Assembly: GCA_040767605.1 (NCBI GenBank)
Contig: JAXGOI010000001.1
Coordinates: 1,302,001-1,366,000 of the forward strand
Length of the DNA: 64,000 bases
Direction of reading: 5' to 3'
Source of the DNA: JAXGOI01 sp040767605
GTDB lineage: Bacteria > Bacillota > Dehalobacteriia > UBA4068
Within the stretch, counting starts at the first letter, position 1; each line of letters starts with the position of its first letter. The notes under the pieces were generated by a model that was not told where the DNA came from, ran no database searches, and saw only the letters and a list, made by a program, of their open reading frames with translations. The position numbers and the translations under genes are program-made. Positions 44,221 to 52,856 of the stretch are shown here, piece after piece.

Positions 44221-45783
44221 GTGGATGTATTAGCAATAAAGAATAAGCCCGTAAGGAATGAAACCATTGTTTTGCTGGATTTTGCCGCCCAATACAGCCA
44301 ATTGCTTGCCCGGAAAATCCGCGGGGCAAATGTATACTGTAAGGTTTTGCCCCCTCATGCCTCTAAAGAGGAGATTTTGGTAAATAAGCCCAAGGGCATA
44401 ATTCTTTCCGGAGGCTTTAACCCCGTAAACGAGGCTGCCCCCCCTAAAATTGATGAAGAAATATTTAAGCTTAATCTACCCATTTTAGGTATTGCCGGCG
44501 GTGCGCTGATAATGAGCCGGGCTTTTGGCGGCCGGCAGGCTCCCTTAAAAGAAGGGGAATATTTTAAGGGGGAGATTAGTGTTTCTCCCTCCCGGCTTTT
44601 TAAAGGGGTGGATGCTAAAACCCGGGTTTGGATGATTAATAGCTGCCAGGCACAGGAAGCCCCCGGCGGTTTTAATATAAGCGCCTTTTCCGCTAATTGC
44701 CCTGTTTTGGCAATAGAAAATGAAGAAAAAAGCCTTTATGGCGTGTTTTTCCACCCAGAATCAGACCATACTCTTCAAGGGGATATTATACTCAAAAATT
44801 TTCTTTTTGATATTTGCGGCTGTAAGGGCGATTGGGAAATGGCCTCCTTTATCAGGGCTGCCGTTGAGGATATTAAAAAGCAGGTGGGAGAAAAGTCTGT
44901 TTTATTAGGCCTTTCCGGCGGGGTAGATTCCGCCGTGGCTGCGGCCTTAATCCATAAGGCAGTGGGGGATCAGCTTATTTGCGTTTTTGTTAATCATGGT
45001 TTATTAAGAAAAAATGAGCAGCAAGAGGTGGTTGATGTTTTTAGGCCCCGCCTGGGGGATAATTTAATAGTTGTTGATGCCTCTCAAAGGTTTTTAAGTA
45101 AACTGGCAGGGGTAACAGACCCGGAAAGCAAAAGAAAAATTATAGGCCGGGAATTTATTGAGGTGTTCGGCGAAACCGCCCGTTCCCTGGGCAAGCTTGA
45201 TTATTTGGCCCAAGGTACAATTTACCCCGATGTAATTGAAAGCGGCGGCGGCGGAGCTGCCGTAATTAAAAGCCATCATAATGTAGGGGGTTTGCCGAAG
45301 GATTTACCTTTTTGCGGCATTGTTGAGCCTTTGCGCTATTTATTTAAGGATGAAGTCCGCAAGGTGGGGGAGGAATTAGGCTTGCCTAAGGATATGGTTT
45401 GGCGGCAGCCCTTCCCCGGGCCGGGCCTTGGCATAAGGGTAATTGGGGAAATTACCCGGGACAAGCTGGAGATTTTAAAGGAGGCCGACGCTATTTTGCG
45501 CCAGGAAATTGCCTTAAACGGCCTTACCGCCAGCGCCAGCCAGTATTTTGCGGTTTTAACCGGCCTAAAAAGTGTAGGAATAATGGGGGAAGAGCGCAGC
45601 TATGATTATACCATAGCCCTGAGGGTGGTAAATACCAGCGATTTTATGGCGGCGGAGTGGGTGCGCCTGCCCTATGAAGTTATGGATAAAATCTCTAAAA
45701 GAATTGCAAATGAAGTACCCCATGTAAACAGGGTGGTTTATGATATTACCTCCAAACCCCCGGCCTCCATTGAGTGGGAATAG
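44221..45783 (+). CDS. guaA: GMP synthase with degenerate glutaminase domain (catalytic Cys absent)
   Basis: The 520-residue product starts at GTG after CAGGAGG. The C-terminal synthetase looks intact: PP-loop LSGGVDSAVA (231-240), QGTIYPDVIESG, PFPGPGLGIRV and the C-terminal TSKPPASIEWE. The N-terminal class I glutaminase domain is kept (GILLSGG-like IILSGG, HPE at 178-180), but the nucleophile-elbow motif GICYGMQ reads GIAGGAL, with Ala92 (codon GCC, 44494-44496) at the Cys. The conserved SHGD-type segment is also changed to INSC. It should convert XMP to GMP with free ammonia, not glutamine. Confidence 0.95.
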   Translation: MDVLAIKNKPVRNETIVLLDFAAQYSQLLARKIRGANVYCKVLPPHASKEEILVNKPKGIILSGGFNPVNEAAPPKIDEEIFKLNLPILGIAGGALIMSRAFGGRQAPLKEGEYFKGEISVSPSRLFKGVDAKTRVWMINSCQAQEAPGGFNISAFSANCPVLAIENEEKSLYGVFFHPESDHTLQGDIILKNFLFDICGCKGDWEMASFIRAAVEDIKKQVGEKSVLLGLSGGVDSAVAAALIHKAVGDQLICVFVNHGLLRKNEQQEVVDVFRPRLGDNLIVVDASQRFLSKLAGVTDPESKRKIIGREFIEVFGETARSLGKLDYLAQGTIYPDVIESGGGGAAVIKSHHNVGGLPKDLPFCGIVEPLRYLFKDEVRKVGEELGLPKDMVWRQPFPGPGLGIRVIGEITRDKLEILKEADAILRQEIALNGLTASASQYFAVLTGLKSVGIMGEERSYDYTIALRVVNTSDFMAAEWVRLPYEVMDKISKRIANEVPHVNRVVYDITSKPPASIEWE

Positions 45784-45800
45784 TAACGAAGAACCCCTTA

Positions 45801-45821
45801 AACCCTGTAAAATCAAGGGAT
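45801..45821 (+). repeat. left copy of 21-bp direct repeat flanking an island
   Basis: The sequence AACCCTGTAAAATCAAGGGA(T) recurs at 50750-50770 with one mismatch (20 of 21 identical). The left copy begins 18 bases after the guaA stop codon. guaA 3' ends are known integration sites for genomic islands. Confidence 0.6.
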
Positions 45822-45879
45822 AACCCCCATAGGTACATTTACTGAACCGAGGGGCAGCCGGTACGGAGCAGGAAACAAG

Positions 45880-45911
45880 AAGCAGATGTTTATTTGGACA
45901 TCTGCTTTTTG
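45880..45911 (+). terminator. Rho-independent terminator downstream of guaA
   Basis: AGCAGATGT pairs with ACATCTGCT around an 8-base loop, followed by TTTTTGTC. It lies just inside the left repeat. Confidence 0.85.
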
Positions 45912-46043
45912 TCAGTTTATCAAAGAGCTCCGTCAAGGTTGGAGGTAGCGTGCAATAAGTTTCTTGAATAAAAAAGAATAAGGTTTTAAATCTCTTATGA
46001 AATGAGGTAAGCACACCACCATTTCGAAAGGAGACGGAAAGTC

Positions 46044-46158
46044 ATGTCCGAAAACTGCACATTTAAATGAGGAAATAATCAAGATTAAATTAAAGGAATC
46101 GGTGCGCAGCGGCGAAACCCTCAATGACTTTTTGGGTAGGAGGCTCAGCGGCAGATAG
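46044..46158 (+). pseudogene. mini-gene interrupted by a +1 frame change
   Basis: A strong site (GAAAGGAGACGG) precedes ATG and eight codons, MSENCTFK, then TGA at 46068-46070. Skipping one base at AAA-T-GAG opens a further 29 codons (EEIIKIKLKESVRSGETL...LSGR) to TAG at 46156-46158. It could be a decayed small gene of the island or a +1 frameshift site like that of RF2. No family is recognised. Confidence 0.35.
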
Positions 46159-46253
46159 GCGCTGCGAAATACGAGCGTAATGCAGAGCGTCAAAGATCCC
46201 GAAGCGGTCAGCCATACGCTCTGAAACCTGCAAGGGATAACAAGGTATATGGC

Positions 46254-46282
46254 TTGAATGTTCTGTGACTATACAATATAAT
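46254..46282 (+). promoter_or_regulatory. sigma-A promoter for the island's sensor genes
   Basis: TTGAAT (46254-46259) and TATAAT (46277-46282) are 17 bases apart, directly upstream of the 7TM sensor gene. Confidence 0.6.
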
Positions 46283-46318
46283 ACATAAAAAGCAAAAGGA
46301 TAAGGGGGGGGTGAAGCG

Positions 46319-47998
46319 GTGGCGGTAAAATACAGGAAAAGGCACAACGATATAATCCTCCTGACAGCCATTGCCATGCTTATTTCGATTGCGTATATAC
46401 CCGCGTTCCTTTTATGGAGCCGTGATGTGCATGTGCATCCCTACTTTAAATATACCCGCAATATTATTTATATAGGGCTGTTTGCGGCATGGGGAATTTC
46501 AGTTTGGTACAGGATTATCCGCCGCCAGACGCAAAGATACCTGCTGGCTATTGCGGCTCTTATGGTGTTTTGGATCGTTATTCGTAGCGTCAAGTGGCTT
46601 TCTGTGGACGATGTAGACTTTGGGCGCTACCTTTGGTACGCTTTTTATATCCCTATGCTGCTAATACCGATATTCAGTTTTCTTGTTGCCCTCTCCTTGG
46701 GCAAGCCGGAATATTACAGATTGCCAAAGACCTTTGGTTTTGTTATGATCCCTGCAATCACACTTCTTGTTCTCGTGCTGACAAATGATTTTCACCAGTT
46801 AATCTTCATATTCCCCCATATCACCGAAACAGGAGGGGTCTGGTCAGATGGAGATTACTCCTATAACATTGGATATTTCCTCATTGTTGGCTGGAGCTTG
46901 CTAATTACTCTTACCACCCTGGCCCTTATGCACTTAAAGCTCCGTGTTCCCCGCACACGGAAAATAATATGGCAGCCCTTTGTGCCGCTCACTATCCTCA
47001 TTGTTTACAGCACTTTGTATGCCTTGAATTGGGCGCCTCTGCAGCTTTTCGCAAGAGATATGACGATTATCTTCTGCCTGCTGATAGCGGCAATATGGGA
47101 AAGCTGTATTCGCAAAGGCTTAATACAGTCCAACTCGCGATATGATGAGCTGTTTCAAGCAGCCGCAATCGGGGCGCAGATTATTGATAATGGCGACAGG
47201 GTCTTTCTCTCTTCGGACGGTGCTGTGCCAGCGGACAAGGCGGCGCTGCTAAAAGCACAGGCTGAAGCTGTGCTTATTTCTGATGGAATCCGTCTTTCAA
47301 GCATAGCCGTAAAAGGCGGACGCGTTGTGTGGCATGAAGATGTATCACAGCTTGCAAGGCTTTTAGAAGAACTGCAGGACACGAACGAGCATCTTCAGGG
47401 TAAAAATATTACGCTGCAGGAAGAATACGCTACCCGCCGACAGCTCCACCGCCTGACGGAGCAGAATCGGATTTACAATAAAATGCAAAACCAGACACAG
47501 GAGCAGATCCGTTTGCTGGACGGCCTTGTTGATCGCCTTGAAGCAAGGGTTGACGCACAGGAGGAAGAAAAGCTCCTTGCGAAAATAGCTATGGTAAGCG
47601 CATATATCAAACGGCGCAACAATCTCATCTTTCTTTCCGAAGATAACAATGCAATCCCGGCGGTGGAGCTGAAATACTGCTTCAATGAATCCGTACAGAG
47701 CTTAACACTGTTCGGCGTTTCCTGCGACTATTTATTCGCTGTGGATGGCACACTGCTGTTCTCCGAAATGATGCGTATCTATGATGTTTTTGAAGCCATT
47801 ATTGAAAAGGCCTTCGATACGCTGACTTCCCTGTATCTTTATGCGGGCCGTGACGATTGTGAGATAAAAATGACAATGCGCCTATCAAGCGGTGCGGATC
47901 TGTCTTGCCTCGGAATTGAAAATCTCGCTTCGGAAGCGGAAAATGACGGAGAGTGGCAGCTTTCTTTCAGCATACCGAAAAGAGGTGATTCCCTATGA
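46319..47998 (+). CDS. 7TM membrane sensor protein with histidine-kinase-like N-terminal region
   Basis: The 559-residue product starts at GTG after a run of G. Residues ~15-265 hold seven to eight membrane helices in the pattern of the histidine-kinase N-terminal 7TM region, including LTNDFHQLIF. A cytoplasmic part follows with a long coiled coil (ATRRQLHRLTEQNRIYNKMQNQTQ) and about 170 further residues. No clear HATPase motifs (N, G1, G2 boxes) are seen, so catalysis probably resides in the next protein, whose ATG overlaps this stop codon. Codon use is unlike that of the housekeeping neighbours. Confidence 0.75.
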   Translation: MAVKYRKRHNDIILLTAIAMLISIAYIPAFLLWSRDVHVHPYFKYTRNIIYIGLFAAWGISVWYRIIRRQTQRYLLAIAALMVFWIVIRSVKWLSVDDVDFGRYLWYAFYIPMLLIPIFSFLVALSLGKPEYYRLPKTFGFVMIPAITLLVLVLTNDFHQLIFIFPHITETGGVWSDGDYSYNIGYFLIVGWSLLITLTTLALMHLKLRVPRTRKIIWQPFVPLTILIVYSTLYALNWAPLQLFARDMTIIFCLLIAAIWESCIRKGLIQSNSRYDELFQAAAIGAQIIDNGDRVFLSSDGAVPADKAALLKAQAEAVLISDGIRLSSIAVKGGRVVWHEDVSQLARLLEELQDTNEHLQGKNITLQEEYATRRQLHRLTEQNRIYNKMQNQTQEQIRLLDGLVDRLEARVDAQEEEKLLAKIAMVSAYIKRRNNLIFLSEDNNAIPAVELKYCFNESVQSLTLFGVSCDYLFAVDGTLLFSEMMRIYDVFEAIIEKAFDTLTSLYLYAGRDDCEIKMTMRLSSGADLSCLGIENLASEAENDGEWQLSFSIPKRGDSL

Positions 47999-48987
47999 GG
48001 TGGCTTCAGCGTCGAAGCAGGCTGACGAAAAACTCCGTCAAGGAAGCCCTTGACAACCTTCCGTCGGGGATATGCTTCTTTGACCGTAACGGATTATTAA
48101 CCCTTTGCAATTTCACCATGCACAGACTTTCCTTTGAACTGACGGGGCGTGACCTGCAAACCATTTTTGAGCTCAGAAGCGCATTACAGGCTTTGCCGGA
48201 GCATAGCAGTGTCACGCGGGACGGTGACAAGTTTATATTGAAAGACGGTACGGTATGGAGATTTAAGAAAGAAAGCATATCTGACAAATACGGCTACCCT
48301 TATACACAGTTTACCGCTTCCAATGTCACAGACCTTTACCGTGCCGCGCAAGCCCTGGAGCAGAAGAATAAGGAGCTGGCTGAAATGGCTGTCTACATGG
48401 AGCGTATCACGGAGAATGTGGCGGCAATCATGCGGGAGGAAGAAATTCTCGCTATGAAAATGAAAATACATAATGAATTGGGCGCAACCGTTCTCAATGT
48501 CCGCAAATATTATACGGGCGGCTGTGAACCGTCGCAAAAGGATGACCTGATACAGAATTTGAGAAAAACAATCGGCCTGCTTGTCGGTGAGATCGGCAGG
48601 GATGATGAAACGGACGGATACAAGGAGCTTTTGGAACTTGCCGCCGCAATAGGCATCACCGCAGAACTGAACGGAGCCATGCCTGAGGATAAGACTTCTT
48701 ATCTGGTAATCGTCTCCGCTGTCCGGGAATGCATGACGAATTGTGTCCGTCACGCACAGGGCAGCAAGCTGTTTGTTTCTCTGAAAGAGGCGGAAAATAT
48801 GCACACCGTTGTCATTACCAACAACGGCAGACCGCCGGGGGGTGAAATCATCGAGGGCGGCGGGCTTTCCACCCTACGGGCAAGTGTTGAAAAGGCAGGC
48901 GGTGAAATGCGGCTGCAAAGCCGGCCGGTATTTTCCCTTACCGTAAAAATACCCAAATTATCGCCGAAAGGAGCTGAACTCTTATGA
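47995..48987 (+). CDS. Sensor histidine kinase, PAS plus HATPase (NarX/DegS-like)
   Basis: In the 330-residue product, residues ~20-120 form a PAS-like domain (LPSGICFFDRNGLLTLCN). Residues ~150-175 carry IHNELGATVLNVRKYY, resembling the HisKA_3-type HDxLG region with His at the conserved place. The ATPase shows VRECMTNCVRHA (N box) and GGGLSTLRASVEKAGG (G box). It overlaps both neighbours by four bases (ATGA). It lacks membrane segments, so it probably works with the 7TM protein as a split receptor kinase. Confidence 0.8.
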   Translation: MRWLQRRSRLTKNSVKEALDNLPSGICFFDRNGLLTLCNFTMHRLSFELTGRDLQTIFELRSALQALPEHSSVTRDGDKFILKDGTVWRFKKESISDKYGYPYTQFTASNVTDLYRAAQALEQKNKELAEMAVYMERITENVAAIMREEEILAMKMKIHNELGATVLNVRKYYTGGCEPSQKDDLIQNLRKTIGLLVGEIGRDDETDGYKELLELAAAIGITAELNGAMPEDKTSYLVIVSAVRECMTNCVRHAQGSKLFVSLKEAENMHTVVITNNGRPPGGEIIEGGGLSTLRASVEKAGGEMRLQSRPVFSLTVKIPKLSPKGAELL

Positions 48988-49364
48988 CAAACGTACTGCT
49001 TGTGGACGATGAAAGAATGATACAGGAGTTGTTTTCCTACTATCTTTCAACGGCAGCCGACCGATACAGGCTGGTGAACACCATCGTAGACGCCGCCAAT
49101 GCGGAAATGGCATGCATGGGAGCCAGAGTTGATTTGATTCTGATGGATGTTTGCACGGCAAACTATGCAAGCGGTCTTGACGCCGCGGCAAATATCAAGA
49201 AGAAATTTCCCCATATCAAGATTATCATCGTGACCTCATCGCCGGAACACCGCTTCCTTGAAAAGGCCCGTGCCGCCGGTGCGGAAAGTTTTTGGTACAA
49301 AGAGGTTGACAGCGTGGAGCTCCTTGATGTAATGGACCGTACCATGGCAGGCGAGTCTGTCTAG
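48984..49364 (+). CDS. Response regulator receiver domain, apparently truncated
   Basis: The 126-residue CheY-like receiver has the acidic pair in VDDERMI, phospho-acceptor Asp in LILMDVCTA and Lys in FWYKEVD. Relatives paired with NarX-type kinases normally continue for about 90 residues into a LuxR-type DNA-binding helix-turn-helix. Here a TAG follows VMDRTMAGESV and the sequence after it is S-layer-like debris. It is probably a truncated NarL-type regulator, or else a stand-alone receiver. Confidence 0.75.
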   Translation: MTNVLLVDDERMIQELFSYYLSTAADRYRLVNTIVDAANAEMACMGARVDLILMDVCTANYASGLDAAANIKKKFPHIKIIIVTSSPEHRFLEKARAAGAESFWYKEVDSVELLDVMDRTMAGESV

Positions 49365-49416
49365 CTATGCTTTACACGCAGGCAACTTTCAAACTTATTT
49401 AACTCGGGTAGGCGCT

Positions 49417-49747
49417 ATGGTGCTGAAGTGGACGAAGAATACAGCGGGAACACAAGGCAACGCATATACCGGGACGCTGAATTATACTGAAGCTAACTTT
49501 GATGTTAACACCTCCGTTGAGAACACAGAGACTTATACTTGGAAGGGTGAGGAGGGGGAGCCTGATACTGTTATCACCACCGTTAGCCTGGCTGCTAAAA
49601 GTCAAAGCAAAGCCTGCCATGCAATGGGCTGTGGAAAATGGCCTTATAACAGGAGTCGGAGAGGATTTACTGTCCTCGGCCACCACAGCAACAAGGGCTC
49701 AAATGGCAGCCATATTGCAAAGGTATATTGAAACCCTTGTAAAGTAG
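49417..49747 (+). pseudogene. fragment of an S-layer-homology (SLH) domain protein, frameshifted
   Basis: One frame reads LKWTKNTAGTQGNAYTG... and TWKGEEGEPDTVITTVSLAAK, then similarity shifts frame near 49590 to AMQWAVENGLITGVGEDLL and TATRAQMAAILQRYIE, a typical SLH repeat end. No start codon with a good site and no N-terminal part are visible. It is the C-terminal debris of a cell-surface protein. Confidence 0.65.
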
Positions 49748-49800
49748 ATGTAAACAGAGGCAAAGGCAGGAATAGTTTTACACCAAAGCAATTTAGCAGC

Positions 49801-49836
49801 AGGCACAGCGATAAAATGCTATCGCTGTGCCTGTCT
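49801..49836 (+). terminator. Rho-independent terminator after the SLH fragment
   Basis: A perfect 13-bp stem (49801-49813 with 49820-49832) has an AAATGC loop followed by GTCTTTGT. Confidence 0.75.
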
Positions 49837-50337
49837 TTGTATGTGTTTTAACTTTGACAAGCTGGGTGCTTTGTGTAGGCGATGACGAAAGCCGCCTGCC
49901 TTATTTAACCTCTCGGGTGGTCACATAATACAAACCTTGCAGTGAGGAATAATCCGTCCTTCAGTACTCCCGCTGGGCTTGCCTTATCATACGATGTGCC
50001 TCTCGCCAGACTCCGAGTCTGCCGCTCTCACATGCTCGGCGCAGTCTGTTCAGCGACTTATCTCTGGCTTTTATCAGTGCGTTTTGGGATGGATAGAATA
50101 CCACAGCGGCTTCAATCCTGATGCCGAAGTTACCATTCAGGAATTCACAGATTTTGCTTCAGGGGTGCTTGCGTGGGCAAGCCCAACATAAATTCAAAAG
50201 AGAAGGCAGGGCTTTTCAGCTTTGCCTTCTCTTTCGCCGCAAGGCGTGTTATAATCAAGGGGTACTTGGATATAGGCAAGGGGCTTTTCATGTCATATAA
50301 ACGATTATATGAGGTCATTTTAAGGATGTGAAGCATA
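49833..50337 (+). other. 505-bp region of decayed sequence
   Basis: No intact gene is seen. A frame at 49979-50191 ends in NPDAEVTIQEFTDFASGVLAW, which resembles part of another SLH repeat, so more surface-protein debris is likely. A hairpin-like GAGAAGGCAGGGCTTTTCAGCTTTGCCTTCTC lies at about 50200-50231. Confidence 0.45.
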
Positions 50338-50670
50338 ATGGGCAATACTACAATCACAATTTCGGATGAAACAAAATTTATCATTGAGAAATACGGAAAA
50401 ATGACAGTTGAAGAACTGTTGGAAAAAACTGTTGCTGAAATCAAGAAGGCAACTTTCCAAGGCGGCAATGTTTCTATTGCGGAAGCGGCAAAGTTGATGG
50501 AAAAAAGTCAAGAATTTGTTCGGCAAGGGTTGATTCGTCAAACCCTTCCCTTCGGTCATGCGGTCAAGATGCCGGGTGGGAAGTACTCATATCACATTAG
50601 CCCGAAGTTATTTCAAGAATATCTTGGGTTGATGCCAAAAGGCATAGATGAAAATATAAGCAACATGTGA
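50338..50670 (+). CDS. small excisionase-like DNA-binding protein
   Basis: The 110-residue product has an N-terminal acidic helix region and a C-terminal helix-turn-helix (SIAEAAKLMEKSQEFVRQGLI) followed by LPFGHAVKMPGGKYSYHISPKLF. It resembles MerR/excisionase-fold proteins found on clostridial integrative elements. The ATG follows AAGGATGTG. It is the last gene before the right 21-bp repeat, where an excisionase is often located, but no integrase is present. Confidence 0.65.
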   Translation: MGNTTITISDETKFIIEKYGKMTVEELLEKTVAEIKKATFQGGNVSIAEAAKLMEKSQEFVRQGLIRQTLPFGHAVKMPGGKYSYHISPKLFQEYLGLMPKGIDENISNM

Positions 50671-50749
50671 AAGTGTGCGTACTGAAAACGTACTAATATT
50701 GTTTGAAGCCCTATAATATCAATGAAAATTATGAAAATATAAATCTATA

Positions 50750-50770
50750 AACCCGGTAAAATCAAGGGAT
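50750..50770 (+). repeat. right copy of 21-bp direct repeat
   Basis: This matches 45801-45821 at 20 of 21 positions (AACCCGGTAAAATCAAGGGA plus T). It lies 80 bases after the excisionase-like gene and closes the approximately 4.9-kb island. The rest of 50671-50955 is AT-rich with no recognisable feature. Confidence 0.6.
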
Positions 50771-50955
50771 GAAAATATAAACAAACCCATTAGCACAGAG
50801 TGGGAATAAAATATAGCTTAATTAACATTTTTTTACTAAATATATAAAACAGTAAGGTTAAAAAGAATAATTTGTTAAAAGAATTGAAAAATGCCTCCTT
50901 ATAGCATATTATATAAGCAGTAATATAAATAGGAATAAAATATAGGGGGCTTATT

Positions 50956-51429
50956 ATGAAAAAAATATTAACAATAGCCTTAGGCCTGTTATTAATTGTC
51001 AGTATTGCCGGCTGCTCTAATAATCAAACTACCGGCGGGGGGGATGCCCCTAAAAAGGTTCTTATTGAAGCTAAAAATGTAAGCGATAGCCCCTGGGTTA
51101 TTTGCATGGGTACCGTTAAGGATCCTGAAGTGGATTGGCATTATATAATGATTGAAAATTTTACCATTGAACCCGGCGAAAGTGATACGACGCATCTTTT
51201 CGGCGAAGAGTTGAACGGACATAAAGATCTGGGATATTTTACAGAAACCTCAAATTCCACCTATGAATTAAAACTAATAGTATCTGAAACCCCCATCCCT
51301 ACCGACCCGGAAATTCTTGAAGACGGCCAGACGGATGAATATAATGACCACCTTGTAGATATATCCGGTAAGTATAATGAGTACGCTGTTATAGAGTGGG
51401 ACGGCAGTGTTTTTAAACAGGTTAAGTAA
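50956..51429 (+). CDS. putative lipoprotein of unknown function
   Basis: The 157-residue product has a lipoprotein signal peptide with lipobox SIAGC at about residues 16-20, then an Asn/Gly-rich linker. The mature part is acidic and beta-rich (EAKNVSDSPWVICMG, EPGESDTTHLFGE). No family is recognised. The ATG follows TAGGGGGC. A strong terminator follows. Confidence 0.75.
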   Translation: MKKILTIALGLLLIVSIAGCSNNQTTGGGDAPKKVLIEAKNVSDSPWVICMGTVKDPEVDWHYIMIENFTIEPGESDTTHLFGEELNGHKDLGYFTETSNSTYELKLIVSETPIPTDPEILEDGQTDEYNDHLVDISGKYNEYAVIEWDGSVFKQVK

Positions 51430-51461
51430 TAGTTTTAATTTATGTAAAAAAACAATTTATT

Positions 51462-51508
51462 AAAAACAGCCTTGAGGATTAAAAATCCCCAAGGCTGTTT
51501 TCTTATTT
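51462..51508 (+). terminator. Rho-independent terminator after the lipoprotein gene
   Basis: AAAACAGCCTTG and CAAGGCTGTTTT form the outer stem of a long hairpin with a few internal mismatches, followed by TCTTATTT. Confidence 0.85.
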
Positions 51509-51707
51509 AATAATTGCCGCTTTAATAATTGCTGCCGGCTTATATGGAGATTGAGATATTCCCTAAGGCCACGTTTTCTTAAAAGGCCGGTAGAATAGCC
51601 CCCGGGCTTTTTTTATGGCGGCGGGCTGTTTTTCTTCAAAAACCCAATAAGGGTTGGCTAAAGAAGGGCGGGCAAATGCTTCTTACCTAAAAGGCGGGAT
51701 TTTTAGA

Positions 51708-52856
51708 TTACTTGAGGTCTTTTAATAAATCTAAAACTCCTAAGGCCGCAGAAATTTCTGCAATCTTTTCATAGCTTGCCGTATCCAGAGAAAAAAGCTC
51801 CCGAATCCGCTTTAACTTATAATTAACTGTATTGCGGTGGCAAAACATTATTTCGGCAATTTTTTGTACGCTGCCGTCATTCTCAATATAGGTTTTTAGC
51901 CAAAGTAAATAATCTGTTTTATGGTTCTTATCATAGCGCAGCATTTCTCCTAAAACCCGGTTTAAATAGTCACGGGCTGTTCCGCTTTTTAAAAGGGGGA
52001 AAATAATCTGGTAAATTCCTGTATCCTCATAAGCCAAAAAGGGTTGGCGGCGGCTTTCCGCCGCTTTTTGGGCCCAGGCGGCCTTTTCATAACTTTGCTC
52101 CAGCCGATTCAGACCTTTTTGATTTTCCCCGATTCCCATAAAAAAGCGCCATTTAGGGTACTCATTAGTAAGCTCCAAAAAAGCGGCCCGGGCGGCGGCA
52201 AGGGTTTCGGAGAATTTGCTCCCGCTGAAAACAATAATAATATTTCCCTCCAAAGAGAAGGCAATTCCATGATCCCCATGAAGGATAAGGGCATTTTGGA
52301 GGTATTTTAAGGCCTCATTTAAAAAGGGGAAGTCCTCCTCCACCCCAATTTTTACTACGCAATAATCGGCATTTTGACGATACCCGGCTTCGGAAAGCTG
52401 AGAAAGGTATTCCCCGGCCTCCGGGGCGAGAATTGCCGTTTTAAAGGCCGTGGCAGCCTGAAAGAGGCTGCGCTCGCTGTCAAAAATCAGCCGGGAAAGA
52501 TAGCGGGTAATATCCACCAGCTTAACGCTCCAGGGTACGGTAAAAAGGGGTAGGGCATAGCGATTGCAAAGGTCAATGGCCTCAGGGGGTATGCTGTTAA
52601 TATAGGGGCCGGTATTCACCACAAAGCCGCAGGCCTTATAATGATGGAGCTCTGTAATAAAATCCAGCAGCCAATTAGCGCCTTTGGCAACAATTCCGGT
52701 AGTAAATACCAGCTCATTGCCTTTAATAAAGGCGGAAAGCCTTTTATCTTCCAGAATATGAAACCATGCCATATCCCCTTTTATGCCGGTGCCTCCCGCA
52801 ATAAGCTCCATCGGGTAAATTTTTTTCGCGTTTTCGTAAACAGTTTCTAAAAGCAT
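51708..52856 (-). CDS. PucR-family transcriptional regulator
   Basis: The 382-residue product has an N-terminal PucR-like ligand domain (residues ~10-120, ending VNTGPYINSIPPEAI), a central GGDEF-like region typical of the family and a C-terminal helix-turn-helix (VQKIAEIMFCHRNTVNYKLKRIRELF). PucR proteins control purine, proline, GABA or other nitrogen-compound catabolism. It is divergent from an aminotransferase-dehydrogenase-amidohydrolase set and is the likely regulator of it. Confidence 0.88.
   Translation of the reverse strand: MLLETVYENAKKIYPMELIAGGTGIKGDMAWFHILEDKRLSAFIKGNELVFTTGIVAKGANWLLDFITELHHYKACGFVVNTGPYINSIPPEAIDLCNRYALPLFTVPWSVKLVDITRYLSRLIFDSERSLFQAATAFKTAILAPEAGEYLSQLSEAGYRQNADYCVVKIGVEEDFPFLNEALKYLQNALILHGDHGIAFSLEGNIIIVFSGSKFSETLAAARAAFLELTNEYPKWRFFMGIGENQKGLNRLEQSYEKAAWAQKAAESRRQPFLAYEDTGIYQIIFPLLKSGTARDYLNRVLGEMLRYDKNHKTDYLLWLKTYIENDGSVQKIAEIMFCHRNTVNYKLKRIRELFSLDTASYEKIAEISAALGVLDLLKDLK

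Noticed and set aside
45565..46014. 149-residue minus-strand frame over the guaA 3' end
   Set aside because: It covers guaA coding sequence and a terminator in antisense, and no family or start site supports it.
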